A stretch of DNA of 64,000 bases from Bacillus sp. BA3 (GCA_002835675.1 PIZR01000002.1:845878-909877); one strand, 5' to 3'. Shown: positions 8,968-18,860, numbered from the stretch's first letter. The notes: generated by a model not told the origin, from the sequence alone. Made by a program: numbers and translations.

Positions 8968-9314
8968 TAAAGAGAGCGGGTTTAGGAATCCACTCTCTTA
9001 TAGCCTTTTGACAACTCTTAAAGTGAGTTTGTCTGCAGTTTTTCTTTTTAAAAATTCCGCTGATTTCAGAAATCCGCTCTCTTTCCGCCGACTGTCTGCC
9101 AAGCCTCCTTGGCGCAAGCGCCTGTGGGGTCTTGGCTAGCCAGTTATTCGGCAGGAGTGTCGCAAAACTCTTCCATCCAATAAGGTTTCATATTATATAA
9201 AACAGTAAACAATTATGTAGTAAAACTAAGGAATTTATTAAATCGTTAATTATTCAGCCGTCCACGAATTCAGTCCGCAAACGTAAAGAGAGCGGGTGTT
9301 AAAACCCGCTCTCT
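8968..9314 (+). repeat. GC-rich intergenic repeat, copy A, flanked by duplicated terminator hairpins
   Basis: This 347-base block fills the gap between mbcS and sspA. The core (about 9084-9163) contains AGCCTCCTTGGCGC and GCGCCTGTGGGGTCT, shared with copies at 54.95 and 59.72 kb in the same orientation. GCCGA 9088-9092 can pair with TCGGC 9149-9153, GCCAAG 9098-9103 with CTTGGC 9131-9136, and GGCGC with GCGCC. TAAAGAGAGCGGGT occurs at both edges (8968-8981 and 9284-9297), each time starting an AGAGAGCGG...CTCTCT hairpin followed by TAGCC. The right hairpin lies just after the sspA stop. The left one, read on the minus strand, is followed by TTTATTTATTT and could be the working terminator. Confidence 0.8.
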
Positions 9315-9332
9315 GTAGCCATATTTATTAAA

Positions 9333-9539
9333 TTATCTGTTGAAGCCTCCGCCTAATTGTTGTTCAGCCATTTGAACAAGGCGTTTTGTGATTTCTCCAC
9401 CAACTGAACCGTTAGCGCGAGATGTTGTGTCGGCACCAAGTTGTACGCCGAATTCTGTAGCGATTTCATATTTCATTTGTTGTAGAGCTTGTTCCACTCC
9501 AGGTACCAATAATTCGTTTGAGCTGTTGTTGTTTGCCAT
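9333..9539 (-). CDS. sspA: Alpha/beta-type small acid-soluble spore protein
   Basis: A 68-aa protein that coats spore DNA and protects it from UV and heat until germination. It has the full family pattern: [20 protein letters not shown], the germination protease cleavage region [10 protein letters not shown], and the conserved [11 protein letters not shown] helix. GGAGG lies a few bases before ATG 9539. It is monocistronic, between thiI and mbcS, with a candidate sigma-G promoter upstream. A GC-rich repeat and duplicated hairpins follow it. Confidence 0.97.
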   Translation of the reverse strand: MANNNSSNELLVPGVEQALQQMKYEIATEFGVQLGADTTSRANGSVGGEITKRLVQMAEQQLGGGFNR

Positions 9540-9563
9540 GTGTTTTTCACCTCCTTGTGATTA

Positions 9564-9593
9564 TAGAGTGTGTTAAAACACATGGCTTCATTC
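9564..9593 (-). promoter_or_regulatory. Candidate sigma-G promoter for sspA
   Basis: On the minus strand GAATG (9593-9589) and CACTCTA (9570-9564) are separated by 18 bases, close to the sigma-G pattern GnATR-N18-CATnnTA with one mismatch in the -10 box. The position, about 25 bases before the start codon, suits a forespore-specific gene. No experimental support is available here. Confidence 0.55.
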
Positions 9594-9621
9594 GCACTAT
9601 TTTATTGGTAATTACAGGATA

Positions 9622-10833
9622 TTAAAATAAGTCTTCCATCGCTTCTTCCTTATCGAAAGTCTGACCAGGTTTAACTGTCAATACTTCTGTTTCGGAGACT
9701 GCTTTTTCAATCAACGAATCAAAGTCGACGAAGCTTTCATAGTAATTGACTTTTTCACGTTTCGGTTTCGTTTTTGGGCTTGCCGGCGTAAAGACCGTAC
9801 AGCAATCCTCATACGGCAGATTGGATATTTCAAAAGTATCAAGCTCTCTTGCAATTTTGATGATTTCCGTTTTATCCATGGTAATCAGGGGGCGCAGGAT
9901 CGGTGTATTCGTCACCTCATTGATGGCGAACATGCTGCTCATCGTCTGGCTCGCAACCTGCCCAAGGCTTTCACCGGTAATCAGTGCCATGGCTTCTTCC
10001 TTTTCACGAATTCGATCGGCGACCCGCATCATTAAACGACGGGTAGTAGTCATTGAGTAGTTTTCCGGGATTTGCTTTTGAACTAATAATTGGATTTCCG
10101 TAAATGGAACGATATGCACTTTCATGCTTCCATTTATTTCGGCAAGCTTGCCCGCCAAATCAATGACCTTTTGACGTGAACGTTCGCTCGTGAACGGTGG
10201 GCTGTAGAAATGGATAGCTTCCACGTCCAATCCCCGTTTCATCGAAAGGAATCCCGCAACAGGGCTATCAATCCCGCCTGAAAGCATCAGCATCGCCTTT
10301 CCGCTTGACCCGAATGGAAGACCGCCTGCCCCCTGGATGATTTCACCTGTCAAATACACGGCTTCGCGTCTCACTTCCACTAACAGGTTCAAATCAGGGT
10401 TCTTTACATCCACTTTTAAATCCTCTGTATTTCGAAGCAAATGCCCGCCGATTGCCCTGTTAATTTCATCGGTATTATATGGAAAATCCTTATCCGCGCG
10501 TTTTGTCGTGATCTTGAACGTTTTTACCTCTTCAAGAGTATGATTCAGGTAATACAATGCTGCCGTTTTCATCCCTTCCAGATCACGCTCTATTTTTATC
10601 GCAGGGCTTAATGACTGAATTCCAAAAATGCCTTTCAATCGTTCAATGACAGGCTTATGGTCAGCACCGTTCAGGAGTACGTACATCCGCTCCCGGTTGG
10701 CTGTAAGCACTACACCTTCAATATCTTTTAAACTCCAGCGAATATGTGCCTTCATTTTGTCTACAAAGCCTTTACGGTTTCTTTTTTTCGTGGAGATTTC
10801 TCCATAACGGATAATTATATGATCAAATTTCAT
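9622..10833 (-). CDS. thiI: tRNA 4-thiouridine synthetase ThiI
   Basis: Adenylates uridine 8 of tRNA for sulfur insertion. The 403-aa protein has an N-terminal ferredoxin-like domain and THUMP domain (about residues 1-165) and then a PP-loop ATPase with LMLSGGIDSPVAGF near residue 184. Later motifs include HFYSPPFTSERS and DCCTVFTPASPKTKP. As in other Bacillus ThiI proteins, the C-terminal rhodanese domain of the E. coli enzyme is absent, so sulfur must come directly from a partner desulfurase. That partner is the overlapping nifZ gene just upstream; the two genes share the ATGA overlap at 10830-10833. Confidence 0.95.
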   Translation of the reverse strand: MKFDHIIIRYGEISTKKRNRKGFVDKMKAHIRWSLKDIEGVVLTANRERMYVLLNGADHKPVIERLKGIFGIQSLSPAIKIERDLEGMKTAALYYLNHTLEEVKTFKITTKRADKDFPYNTDEINRAIGGHLLRNTEDLKVDVKNPDLNLLVEVRREAVYLTGEIIQGAGGLPFGSSGKAMLMLSGGIDSPVAGFLSMKRGLDVEAIHFYSPPFTSERSRQKVIDLAGKLAEINGSMKVHIVPFTEIQLLVQKQIPENYSMTTTRRLMMRVADRIREKEEAMALITGESLGQVASQTMSSMFAINEVTNTPILRPLITMDKTEIIKIARELDTFEISNLPYEDCCTVFTPASPKTKPKREKVNYYESFVDFDSLIEKAVSETEVLTVKPGQTFDKEEAMEDLF

Positions 10834-11978
10834 TTTGCAACCCTCATTATTTTTTCTAAATTAGCGACTATTTTCTGTATCGCCGCCAGAACTTGCTTTG
10901 CTTCTTCCATTTCATTGCCATAGGTAGTACTGATTCGGATGACGCTTTCGGAACGAGCCGAATTATGGAACATTGCATCCACCGTTTTGCTTATCGTCCT
11001 TTTTTTCGAAGAACAGGCACTAGTTGTCGAAACATATATTCCTTCCGATTCTAGTGCATGCAGCAATACCTCGGATTTAAGTCCGGGAACGGAAAAATTC
11101 ACAATATGTGGTGCCCCTTCTTCAGGACTGTTAACCAATACCCCGTCCATTTCCTTCAAACCTTTATATAAATAAGTTTTGATTTGCTGCAGCTTATCAT
11201 GATACAGCAATTGATTGTTCATACTAATACGCAAAGCCTTCGATAGGGCGACGATTCCCGCAACATTTTCGGTGCCGCTCCTGATTTTCGTTTCTTGATT
11301 GCCGCCATGGAAAAGCGGATCGATCCGAACGCCTTCACGAACATAAAGGATGCCCGTCCCCTTCAAGCCGTGGACCTTGTGGCCGGAAATTGTACATAAA
11401 TCCACATTGGCATCACGCAATGATAAAGAAACTTTGCCTGCTCCCTGCACATTATCGACATGAAAGAGCACGTTTGGGTATTGTTTTATCAATTTGCCGA
11501 TTTCAGCAATCGGCTGTATCGAGCCAACTTCATTATTAACATGCATGACGGAAACCAGAATGGTATCCTCCCTCAATGCATCCTTTAGGTCCATTACATC
11601 AATTTGCCCAAATTCATTAACGGGAAGATATGTGATCTCATACCCCATTTTCGTCAATGATTGGCATGCATCTTCTACAGAAGGATGTTCAATCGCTGTC
11701 GTGATTATGTGTTTGCCGCGATTTCCCTGAAAGTGTGCGGTTCCTTTAATGGCAAGATTATTTCCTTCCGTCCCCCCGGAAGTGAAATATATTTCCGAAC
11801 TCTTCACCTTTAATAAATCAGCGATTTGCTTTCTTGCAGCGGAAAGCAGTTTTTCGGATTGCACCCCAAGTCCATGAAGTGAAGAGGGGTTCCCGAAATA
11901 GTCCGAAGTAACCTTCATGAATGATTCGATTACTTCGGGATATGGTTTTGTTGTTGCACTATTATCAAAATAAATCAT
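10830..11978 (-). CDS. nifZ: Cysteine desulfurase NifZ (partner of ThiI)
   Basis: A 382-aa PLP-dependent class V aminotransferase-fold enzyme that removes sulfur from cysteine as a protein persulfide. It opens with MIYFDNSATTKPYPEV, has GGTEGNN near residue 73, the PLP lysine in SGHKVHGLKGTG near residue 200, and the catalytic cysteine in STTSACSSK near residue 325. The start is ATG 11978 after GGAAGGTG. The four-base overlap with thiI, and the known NifZ-ThiI pairing in B. subtilis, indicate that this desulfurase is dedicated to tRNA thiolation. Confidence 0.93.
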   Translation of the reverse strand: MIYFDNSATTKPYPEVIESFMKVTSDYFGNPSSLHGLGVQSEKLLSAARKQIADLLKVKSSEIYFTSGGTEGNNLAIKGTAHFQGNRGKHIITTAIEHPSVEDACQSLTKMGYEITYLPVNEFGQIDVMDLKDALREDTILVSVMHVNNEVGSIQPIAEIGKLIKQYPNVLFHVDNVQGAGKVSLSLRDANVDLCTISGHKVHGLKGTGILYVREGVRIDPLFHGGNQETKIRSGTENVAGIVALSKALRISMNNQLLYHDKLQQIKTYLYKGLKEMDGVLVNSPEEGAPHIVNFSVPGLKSEVLLHALESEGIYVSTTSACSSKKRTISKTVDAMFHNSARSESVIRISTTYGNEMEEAKQVLAAIQKIVANLEKIMRVAK

Positions 11979-12186
11979 GGGCTCACCTTCCATGTTTTTG
12001 TATCTATGATGGTCACTCTACTAAATATAAGTTTCAATGTTGCTGTTGCAACATCTAATATTAACATAATTGAATTTGAAAGAGAATGTAAAACACTGGT
12101 CCATGAATGATAGGAGAATTGCTTCTTTTTATTCCTCAGAATGATTTAAACTTCCCACCTGTCTATTCACGGTCCATCCGGTAAAA

Positions 12187-12213
12187 GAAAAAAACCCGCC
12201 TTGGCGGGTTTTT
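12187..12213 (-). terminator. Intrinsic terminator after ezrA
   Basis: AACCCGCC and GGCGGGTT form a tight stem with TTGG between, followed on the minus strand by a T run. It overlaps the last bases of ezrA and separates it from nifZ. The 200 bases between it and nifZ contain nothing else recognisable. Confidence 0.85.
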
Positions 12214-13906
12214 AGGAAAGGACTTCTTCTATGTTCGCCCCGATTTTTCGTAAACTGCCTGGGTCGACCTTTTCTATGGCCGTTGCTGCCGTTTCCAACG
12301 CTGCTTGATATTCATAGCTTCGGAATTTCGCCTCGGCTTCCCTAAGGCTCTCGGCAACCATATCGTGACTGCTTCGATAGCGATTTCCGAATTGGATCAC
12401 CTTTTCGGCCAAATACATATGTTCGATTAATTCTTGGGCTTTTTCGTGGACCCTATTCACCTGTTGAACCGCTTTTTCCAAATAAATATAAACAGCTGCC
12501 ATGTCAAGCGGCTTTTCTTCAAGTTTCCCCTGGACATCATCCATGCTTTCTTTGGCATCAGATAGCACCAATTTATACTCTTCCGGAAGACCCGGAATAT
12601 TGCTTTTTGCAATTAATCGTCCAGTATCGACCATTTTACGTTTCAATTCAGCCAGTGAATCCCTGGCATCCATTTCATCTTTCCGTAAAGCCTGTAATTT
12701 AATGGTGAAGTCTTTCTGATTTTCCTGTAATTCCTTCAACTGTGCAGCCAGCCCCTGCATCTCTTCGCTGATAAGGGAGCTTGCCATCACATTATCCTCC
12801 ATTTTCAATACAAGCAATTGATGGCGTTTCGAAATCTGGGCAATCTGCTTTTCCATTTTCCGTTGTGCATCGAGCTCATTTTCCGTCAGATGATATGTGT
12901 GTTGAACATGTATGGTTTCAACTTTAAGTTTATCGTTTTCATATTCAAGGTCACTAATCGTTTTCCTGAGAACTTCATCATTTTTCAAGATATACTGTTT
13001 TGAAAGTACTTCTTTTTCCAAAAGGTCATAAAGCACCTCAATGCTTTCGCGCATATCTTTAATGCCTTTATCCACTGCTTCCGTTTCGGCATTTTCCAAT
13101 TGTGTTTTATATAGTTCCAGCTCTTCCTCAAGCCGGGATATTTCCTGCTCGAATTGGATATGGCTCAACAGATACCCCTGTCCTGACATCTCCTCATAAC
13201 CATCCTTCAATTCTTGAAGCTGGGAATGCAGCTCGGATTGGCTATCTACCAATAATTTCGGGAGCATTTCCATTTTAACCGACAGAACCGCCAATTTTTC
13301 CTTAATGGATAGAACAAGCTCCCTCGCATTCAAATAATTGCCATTCACGGTCTCTTCGTCATACTTTTGAAGGATCTGCAATACTTCATCCAAGGTACTT
13401 TCCAGCTTATCAGCAGCTTTCCCGTAATTATGCCTGTGTGCAAGCAGGGATTTCTTCAATTGACGGTAGGATTCCTTGATATCCTCAATTTCCAATCGGT
13501 TTTTTTCCTCACTGCCTACGAGTTCATTCAGTTCGTATAAGATCTTTTTGATCATTTCCTCGATTTCATTCAGCTTGACTGTAATTTTGCGCTGTACTTC
13601 TTTTGATCGGCTGAAACGGTATTTATCGACGAATTCCTCGGCATCGAATAAAAGCTCTTCGACTTCGGGCATATGATCAGTAATGATGGCGTCCCATTCA
13701 ATGCGCCAGTTTTCGAACATTTCCTCTGTTTCACCTGTCATGTTCAATTGTTTGACTTTAGAAAGCTCTTCCAGCACGGGGCGGTGCATGATGCTTATTT
13801 TCCAGGATTCCAGTCGATCGATTTCTTTAAAATATCTCTTTTTGAAAAAATAACCCCAAATGATGAAAATCAAAATTAATACAATTACCCCAATTATGTA
13901 ATCCAT
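12212..13906 (-). CDS. ezrA: Septation ring formation regulator EzrA
   Basis: A 564-aa membrane-anchored cytoskeletal protein that limits FtsZ ring assembly and links division to wall synthesis. One N-terminal transmembrane helix (residues 3-21, IIGVIVLILIFIIWGYFF) is followed by a long, mostly coiled-coil, spectrin-like cytoplasmic region rich in E, K, L and Q. Near the C-terminus is YRSSHDMVAESLREAEAKF, resembling the conserved QNR patch region of EzrA. Length and topology match the family. It is a single-gene transcript with its own terminator. Confidence 0.95.
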   Translation of the reverse strand: MDYIIGVIVLILIFIIWGYFFKKRYFKEIDRLESWKISIMHRPVLEELSKVKQLNMTGETEEMFENWRIEWDAIITDHMPEVEELLFDAEEFVDKYRFSRSKEVQRKITVKLNEIEEMIKKILYELNELVGSEEKNRLEIEDIKESYRQLKKSLLAHRHNYGKAADKLESTLDEVLQILQKYDEETVNGNYLNARELVLSIKEKLAVLSVKMEMLPKLLVDSQSELHSQLQELKDGYEEMSGQGYLLSHIQFEQEISRLEEELELYKTQLENAETEAVDKGIKDMRESIEVLYDLLEKEVLSKQYILKNDEVLRKTISDLEYENDKLKVETIHVQHTYHLTENELDAQRKMEKQIAQISKRHQLLVLKMEDNVMASSLISEEMQGLAAQLKELQENQKDFTIKLQALRKDEMDARDSLAELKRKMVDTGRLIAKSNIPGLPEEYKLVLSDAKESMDDVQGKLEEKPLDMAAVYIYLEKAVQQVNRVHEKAQELIEHMYLAEKVIQFGNRYRSSHDMVAESLREAEAKFRSYEYQAALETAATAIEKVDPGSLRKIGANIEEVLS

Positions 13907-14074
13907 GGTAAGCCCCCTGTTCTAATCCTTACAGTCTTGCCCGTTTATATATCAATTTTAAAAATGTTAAATTTAATGCTTTTATGATACCATGTTAGCA
14001 ATAATTTTTGACGAGAAAAATGTTTTTTTTGTAGAAAATTGCTACAAATACCTGTTTTTTGGGAGGGAAGGACC

Positions 14075-14878
14075 ATGAAAGCTGACGGTCATGTGCACAC
14101 TCCGTTTTGCCCTCACGGCTCTACGGATAAATTCGATGAATATATTACGCGGGGAATCGAACTAGGATTAAAGGAAATCACATTTACGGAACATGCTCCA
14201 TTGCCACGAAATTTTCAAGATCCTACGCCTGAAAAAGACAGCGGCATGGACGCTGCCCTGCTCCTGGATTACTTTCAAGAGCTCCGCGTACTGAAAGAAC
14301 GCCATAAAGACAAAATCCTGATCAAAACAGGTCTGGAGGTTGACTTTATAGAGGGTTATGAAAAAGAAACAAAAGAATTCCTCGACGAAATCGGAGAATT
14401 CCTTGATGATAGTATACTTTCCGTCCACTTCATCAAGCATCAAAGCAGTTGGCACTGCATCGATTTCAGCGAAAATGGGTTTAGTGAGATTTCCAATGAA
14501 CTAGGTTCAGTGGAATCGGTGTATGCCAAATATTACGATACTCTGGAAAAATCAATAACAACTGATTTAGGCATTTATAAACCAAAACGGATCGGGCATA
14601 TTACGCTTGTCCATAAATTCCAGCATCGATATCCGCCGGCTTCTAGTTTTGACGAGCGGGTTTACAAGGTGCTCGACATGATCAAAGAACAAAGGTACGA
14701 ACTAGATTATAATGGAGCCGGGCAGGTAAAGCCGCTATGCCGTGAACCATACCCTCCTGAACGGTTTGCAAAGCGTGCTTTCTATCTCGGCATTCCGCTT
14801 ATTTACGGTTCCGATGCACATCAGGCTAAGGATTTGGGTCAGGGCCATCAGGCACTGATTGAAGGGTTCAATAGGTAA
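14075..14878 (+). CDS. hisJ: Histidinol-phosphatase (PHP family)
   Basis: Removes phosphate from histidinol phosphate in histidine synthesis. The 267-aa protein has a PHP domain: DGHVHTPFCPHGS near residues 4-16 supplies metal-binding histidines, FTEHAP follows near residue 42, and GSDAHQAKDLG lies at the C-terminal end. The start is ATG 14075 with GGAGGGAAGG just upstream; the open frame begins 12 codons earlier without a proper site. It stands apart from the rest of the his genes, as in B. subtilis, where hisJ lies next to ezrA. Confidence 0.9.
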   Translation: MKADGHVHTPFCPHGSTDKFDEYITRGIELGLKEITFTEHAPLPRNFQDPTPEKDSGMDAALLLDYFQELRVLKERHKDKILIKTGLEVDFIEGYEKETKEFLDEIGEFLDDSILSVHFIKHQSSWHCIDFSENGFSEISNELGSVESVYAKYYDTLEKSITTDLGIYKPKRIGHITLVHKFQHRYPPASSFDERVYKVLDMIKEQRYELDYNGAGQVKPLCREPYPPERFAKRAFYLGIPLIYGSDAHQAKDLGQGHQALIEGFNR

Positions 14879-14892
14879 CTCATGTATACACT

Positions 14893-15531
14893 TCAGCTCC
14901 GCCCGGCTAACAGTGGCTGTAGGTCGATGAAAAGGGTATCCTGCAAAAAACGTCCGACTTCATTGGCATATATATTCGTGTAGTAGGCTTCCTGCGGGAA
15001 CACATGAAGCACATCCATCGCATAATGGGTATGCAGGACAGGGGCCGTCAATAAACCCTTCAACTGCAGCATATACATGGGAACCGAGACCTGCTGGAAA
15101 CTCCTGCTCTTGATCCCCTGTTCCAAAATATATTGAAAATAAGACTTTTCCTTTGTAAAATAAGTCGAATGAATTTCACGATTTAAATTGGAATCGAGTG
15201 AAGATTCCCCATATATGAACCGTGCAGCAAGGAAGTTTTCCCTCTGGAAAGCGAGAATATCCTTTACAAGATTCATCAAGCAATGCTGCGGACCTTTTAG
15301 TTCCAGCAGTGTCATGTTCGTCTCAAGGACCAGGATATACTCTTCTAAATAGGAAGTGAAACAGAATTCCAGCAACCCCTGCTTATTCTTGAAATAGTAG
15401 GCAATATTCGCAGCGTTCACTTTGGCTTTATTCGCTATATCCCGTATGGATGTAGCATGATAGCCTTTTAAATGAAATAAATGCAATGCAGCTTCCACAA
15501 TGGCTTGTTTCGTTGGCGTCTGGCGATTCAT
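14893..15531 (-). CDS. refZ: TetR-family regulator RefZ (FtsZ ring inhibitor)
   Basis: A 212-aa protein with an N-terminal TetR helix-turn-helix (TKQAIVEAALHLFHLKGYHA, then SIRDIANKAKVNAANIAYYF) and a hydrophobic ligand or dimer domain. In B. subtilis RefZ (YttP) binds motifs near the origin and tunes FtsZ ring positioning at sporulation. The identity rests on domain type, length and conserved position between hisJ and ytsP. It is convergent with hisJ; their stop codons lie 15 bases apart without a clear terminator. Confidence 0.8.
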   Translation of the reverse strand: MNRQTPTKQAIVEAALHLFHLKGYHATSIRDIANKAKVNAANIAYYFKNKQGLLEFCFTSYLEEYILVLETNMTLLELKGPQHCLMNLVKDILAFQRENFLAARFIYGESSLDSNLNREIHSTYFTKEKSYFQYILEQGIKSRSFQQVSVPMYMLQLKGLLTAPVLHTHYAMDVLHVFPQEAYYTNIYANEVGRFLQDTLFIDLQPLLAGRS

Positions 15532-15685
15532 TCAGGCAATCCCTCGCTTTCTTTGAGACAAGTCTTGTGGACTATTTCTTCACGGAAGAGCCTGAATCCT
15601 TTAGTAAGTTCTCGACAATTTCCCAACAATAAAGCAACATGATTAGAAAGTGCTGTAAAAATATGCGGAAGACAGGTGAACGCTT

Positions 15686-16165
15686 TTGTTTAATGTCGAA
15701 ATGTATCAAGGAAAAAAAGAAAATAACTATGATCTGGTCCAAAAGCAGCTTCTTGCCTTAATTGAAGATGAAACGAACCGGATAGCCAATTTAAGCAATG
15801 CGGCAGCTTTACTTAATCAGTTTCTTGATGAGATTAACTGGGTCGGCTTCTATTTATACGAAGAAGGCCAATTAATTTTGGGACCCTTCCAGGGCCTTCC
15901 AGCCTGTGTCCGCATTCCAATGGGCAGGGGCGTTTGCGGGACTTCAGCGGCGACTGAAAAAACCCTTCGCATAGAGGATGTCCACCAATTCCCTGGACAT
16001 ATCGCCTGTGATGCGGCATCAAGATCTGAAATTGTCATACCGCTCATGAAGGATGGCAAATTGATCGGTGTCCTCGATATCGACAGTCCGGTCACGGACC
16101 GTTTTGACGAAATGGATCAGCAAGGACTGGAGAAGTTCGCTGAAATCCTTTCCAGGCATCTATAA
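15686..16165 (+). CDS. ytsP: Free methionine-(R)-sulfoxide reductase / GAF domain protein YtsP
   Basis: A 159-aa single GAF-domain protein of the fRMsr family, which reduces free methionine-R-sulfoxide. The three conserved cysteines are present in LPACVRIPMGRGVCGTSA and HIACDAASRSEIV, with the WVGFYLY segment before them. The start is TTG 15686 after AGGTGA. It is the middle gene in the conserved refZ-ytsP-rpsD order. The remains of a GGDEF gene lie immediately downstream on the other strand. Confidence 0.88.
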   Translation: MFNVEMYQGKKENNYDLVQKQLLALIEDETNRIANLSNAAALLNQFLDEINWVGFYLYEEGQLILGPFQGLPACVRIPMGRGVCGTSAATEKTLRIEDVHQFPGHIACDAASRSEIVIPLMKDGKLIGVLDIDSPVTDRFDEMDQQGLEKFAEILSRHL

Positions 16166-16167
16166 AG

Positions 16168-16377
16168 TTAAAGGGAGCGGCAATCCTTGCCTGCTCCCTT
16201 TTCCATTACAGGCCCCATGTACATGTACCCGGTCCTTCCTGAATTCTTCACAATATATAACGCCTCATCGGCCCATTTGATATTTTTCTCCATGTATTCA
16301 TTATCACGCTTACATTGAAAAAACCTCACTAAAAAATTGCAGTTTTTAAATTTACCTGCTGCGATTCTCTTTATCTA
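16168..16377 (-). pseudogene. ytrP: Remnant of a GGDEF (diguanylate cyclase) gene, probably ytrP
   Basis: On the minus strand about 68 codons remain open, from after a TAG near 16377 to a TAA at 16168-16170. The product reads EKNIKWADEALYIVKNSGRTGY in the middle, which closely matches the C-terminal end of GGDEF domains (A-D-x-A-L-Y-x-x-K-x-x-G-R). The catalytic GGDEF loop and everything upstream are missing. I recall ytrP, a GGDEF protein gene, between ytsP and rpsD in B. subtilis, so this looks like a decayed orthologue. Its tail doubles as the ytsP terminator stem. Confidence 0.7.
16170..16204 (+). terminator. Intrinsic terminator after ytsP
   Basis: AAGGGAGC pairs with GCTCCCTT and is followed by TTCC, just beyond the ytsP stop. 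The T tail is short, but stem position and strength are right. Confidence 0.65.
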
Positions 16378-16403
16378 GGCCTTTTAATTAATCACAACTG
16401 TCC

Positions 16404-16432
16404 TTGACTCATTGAGCCAAATATTATACAAT
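16404..16432 (+). promoter_or_regulatory. Sigma-A promoter of rpsD
   Basis: TTGACT (16404-16409) and TACAAT (16427-16432) are separated by exactly 17 bases. It lies about 190 bases before the rpsD start, leaving a long transcribed leader. Confidence 0.85.
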
Positions 16433-16439
16433 ACTCTTT

Positions 16440-16605
16440 GTGTAAAATATTGCAGCCTATGTGACAGCCTTTATGTTCTCATTTTGTTCCTCAATACAGA
16501 GGTGTATCTCGTAACCCTCTGCTGCTAGGGCGAAGGTACATGAAAACAAAATGGTCATAATCGTACATTCACACGGTTTTTATTTTACCAAAATAAAAAC
16601 ATTTA
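16440..16605 (+). promoter_or_regulatory. Structured rpsD leader, probable S4 autoregulatory region
   Basis: The leader can fold into a closed domain: CATTTTGTT 16480-16488 pairs with AACAAAATG 16545-16553, and inside it CAGAGG 16497-16502 pairs with CCTCTG 16516-16521. A perfect 11-bp AT-rich hairpin (16576-16586 with 16590-16600, loop ACC) ends just before the AAGGAGGAG ribosome binding site. B. subtilis S4 is known to repress its own gene through the leader mRNA, so this is the likely control element. The pairing is visible; the S4 contact is inference. Confidence 0.6.
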
Positions 16606-16621
16606 AAGGAGGAGTCATCCT

Positions 16622-17224
16622 ATGGCTCGTTATACTGGCCCAAGCTGGAAACTATCCCGTCGTTTAGGAATTTCCCTAACAGGTACTGGTAAAGAATTAG
16701 AAAAACGCCCTTATGCTCCAGGACAACATGGTCCTAACCAACGTAGAAAAATTTCTGAATACGGAATGCAACTACAAGAGAAACAAAAACTTCGTCACAT
16801 GTACGGAATCACTGAACGTCAATTCCGCACAATGTTCGACCGCGCTGGCAAACTTAAAGGTGTACATGGTGAGAACTTCATGATTCTTCTTGAATCACGT
16901 CTTGATAACCTAGTTTACCGTCTTGGTTTAGCTCGTACACGTCGTCAAGCACGTCAACTTGTTAACCACGGTCACATCACTGTAGACGGAAGCCGCGTAG
17001 ACATTCCATCTTACAAAGTGTCTCTTGGACAAACAATTTCAGTTCGTGAAAAATCACGTAACTTCTCAATCATTAAAGAATCAGTTGAAGCAACTAACTT
17101 CGTTCCTGATTTCCTTACTTTTGATGCTGAGAAATTAGAAGGTACTTTCACTCGTTTACCAGAACGTTCTGAATTGCCTGCTGAAATTAACGAAGCTCTT
17201 ATCGTTGAGTTCTACTCTCGTTAA
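16622..17224 (+). CDS. rpsD: 30S ribosomal protein S4
   Basis: A 200-aa primary 16S rRNA-binding protein of the small subunit. It starts with [19 protein letters not shown] and contains the S4 RNA-binding domain at about residues 91-155 ([20 protein letters not shown], then [18 protein letters not shown]). The gene is monocistronic with its own promoter, structured leader and terminator. Codon choice is visibly biased (CGT for Arg, GGT for Gly, CTT), as expected for a highly expressed ribosomal gene. Confidence 0.98.
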   Translation: MARYTGPSWKLSRRLGISLTGTGKELEKRPYAPGQHGPNQRRKISEYGMQLQEKQKLRHMYGITERQFRTMFDRAGKLKGVHGENFMILLESRLDNLVYRLGLARTRRQARQLVNHGHITVDGSRVDIPSYKVSLGQTISVREKSRNFSIIKESVEATNFVPDFLTFDAEKLEGTFTRLPERSELPAEINEALIVEFYSR

Positions 17225-17230
17225 TAACTT

Positions 17231-17262
17231 CAAAACCCCATCCTTGGATGGGGTTTTTTTTT
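17231..17262 (+). terminator. Intrinsic terminator after rpsD
   Basis: AAACCCCATCC and GGATGGGGTTT form a strong stem with loop TT, followed by nine T, seven bases past the stop codon. Confidence 0.92.
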
Positions 17263-17282
17263 GCATCTAAACACCCTTGCAT

Positions 17283-17312
17283 GAGAAAGCCCGGCTGTAA
17301 TTCAGCCGGGCC
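17283..17312 (-). terminator. Intrinsic terminator after tyrS
   Basis: On the minus strand GCCCGGCTG pairs with CAGCCGGGC, followed by TTTCTC. It lies just past the tyrS stop codon. Confidence 0.8.
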
Positions 17313-17320
17313 TTGAACAA

Positions 17321-18577
<1,257 letters not shown>

Positions 18578-18616
18578 TTAATATTCCTCCTCATCTTAGA
18601 AAAAAACCGCAAAAAG

Positions 18617-18860
18617 CACACAAAAACGCCCCTTCATAAATATGAAGGGACGAATGAATTCGCGGTACCACCCAACTTGAGGACATACTATGCCCTCCGC
18701 TCAAGACGAATAACGGTCGTCAACCGTTTCCTGCTACTAATCATTTCACAGCAAATGCTCCAGGAAGTAATTCATCATACTATTTGTACCGATTTCCACT
18801 AACCACCGGCTCTCTGAAACAGGGATAGTCTGACTACTGGGTCCTATCATCGCGATCATT
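18617..18860 (-). promoter_or_regulatory. Tyrosine T-box riboswitch
   Basis: On the minus strand the leader has the stem I start GATGATAGGA, a specifier loop with TAC (Tyr codon; 18769-18767) in GAATTACTTCC, and the invariant T-box TGGGTGGTACCGCG (18674-18661). A terminator CGTCCCTTCAT...ATGAAGGGGCG followed by TTTTTG spans 18651-18618. Uncharged tRNA-Tyr would stabilise the antiterminator and allow tyrS transcription. An upstream TTGACA at 18914-18909 with a weak -10 about 17 bases away is the likely promoter. Confidence 0.95.

Noticed and set aside
8968-9314. Repeat copy A as an insertion sequence or MITE with transposase ends
   Set aside because: No transposase frame, and the flanking repeats are gene terminators rather than conserved terminal inverted repeats; kept as an undefined repeat.
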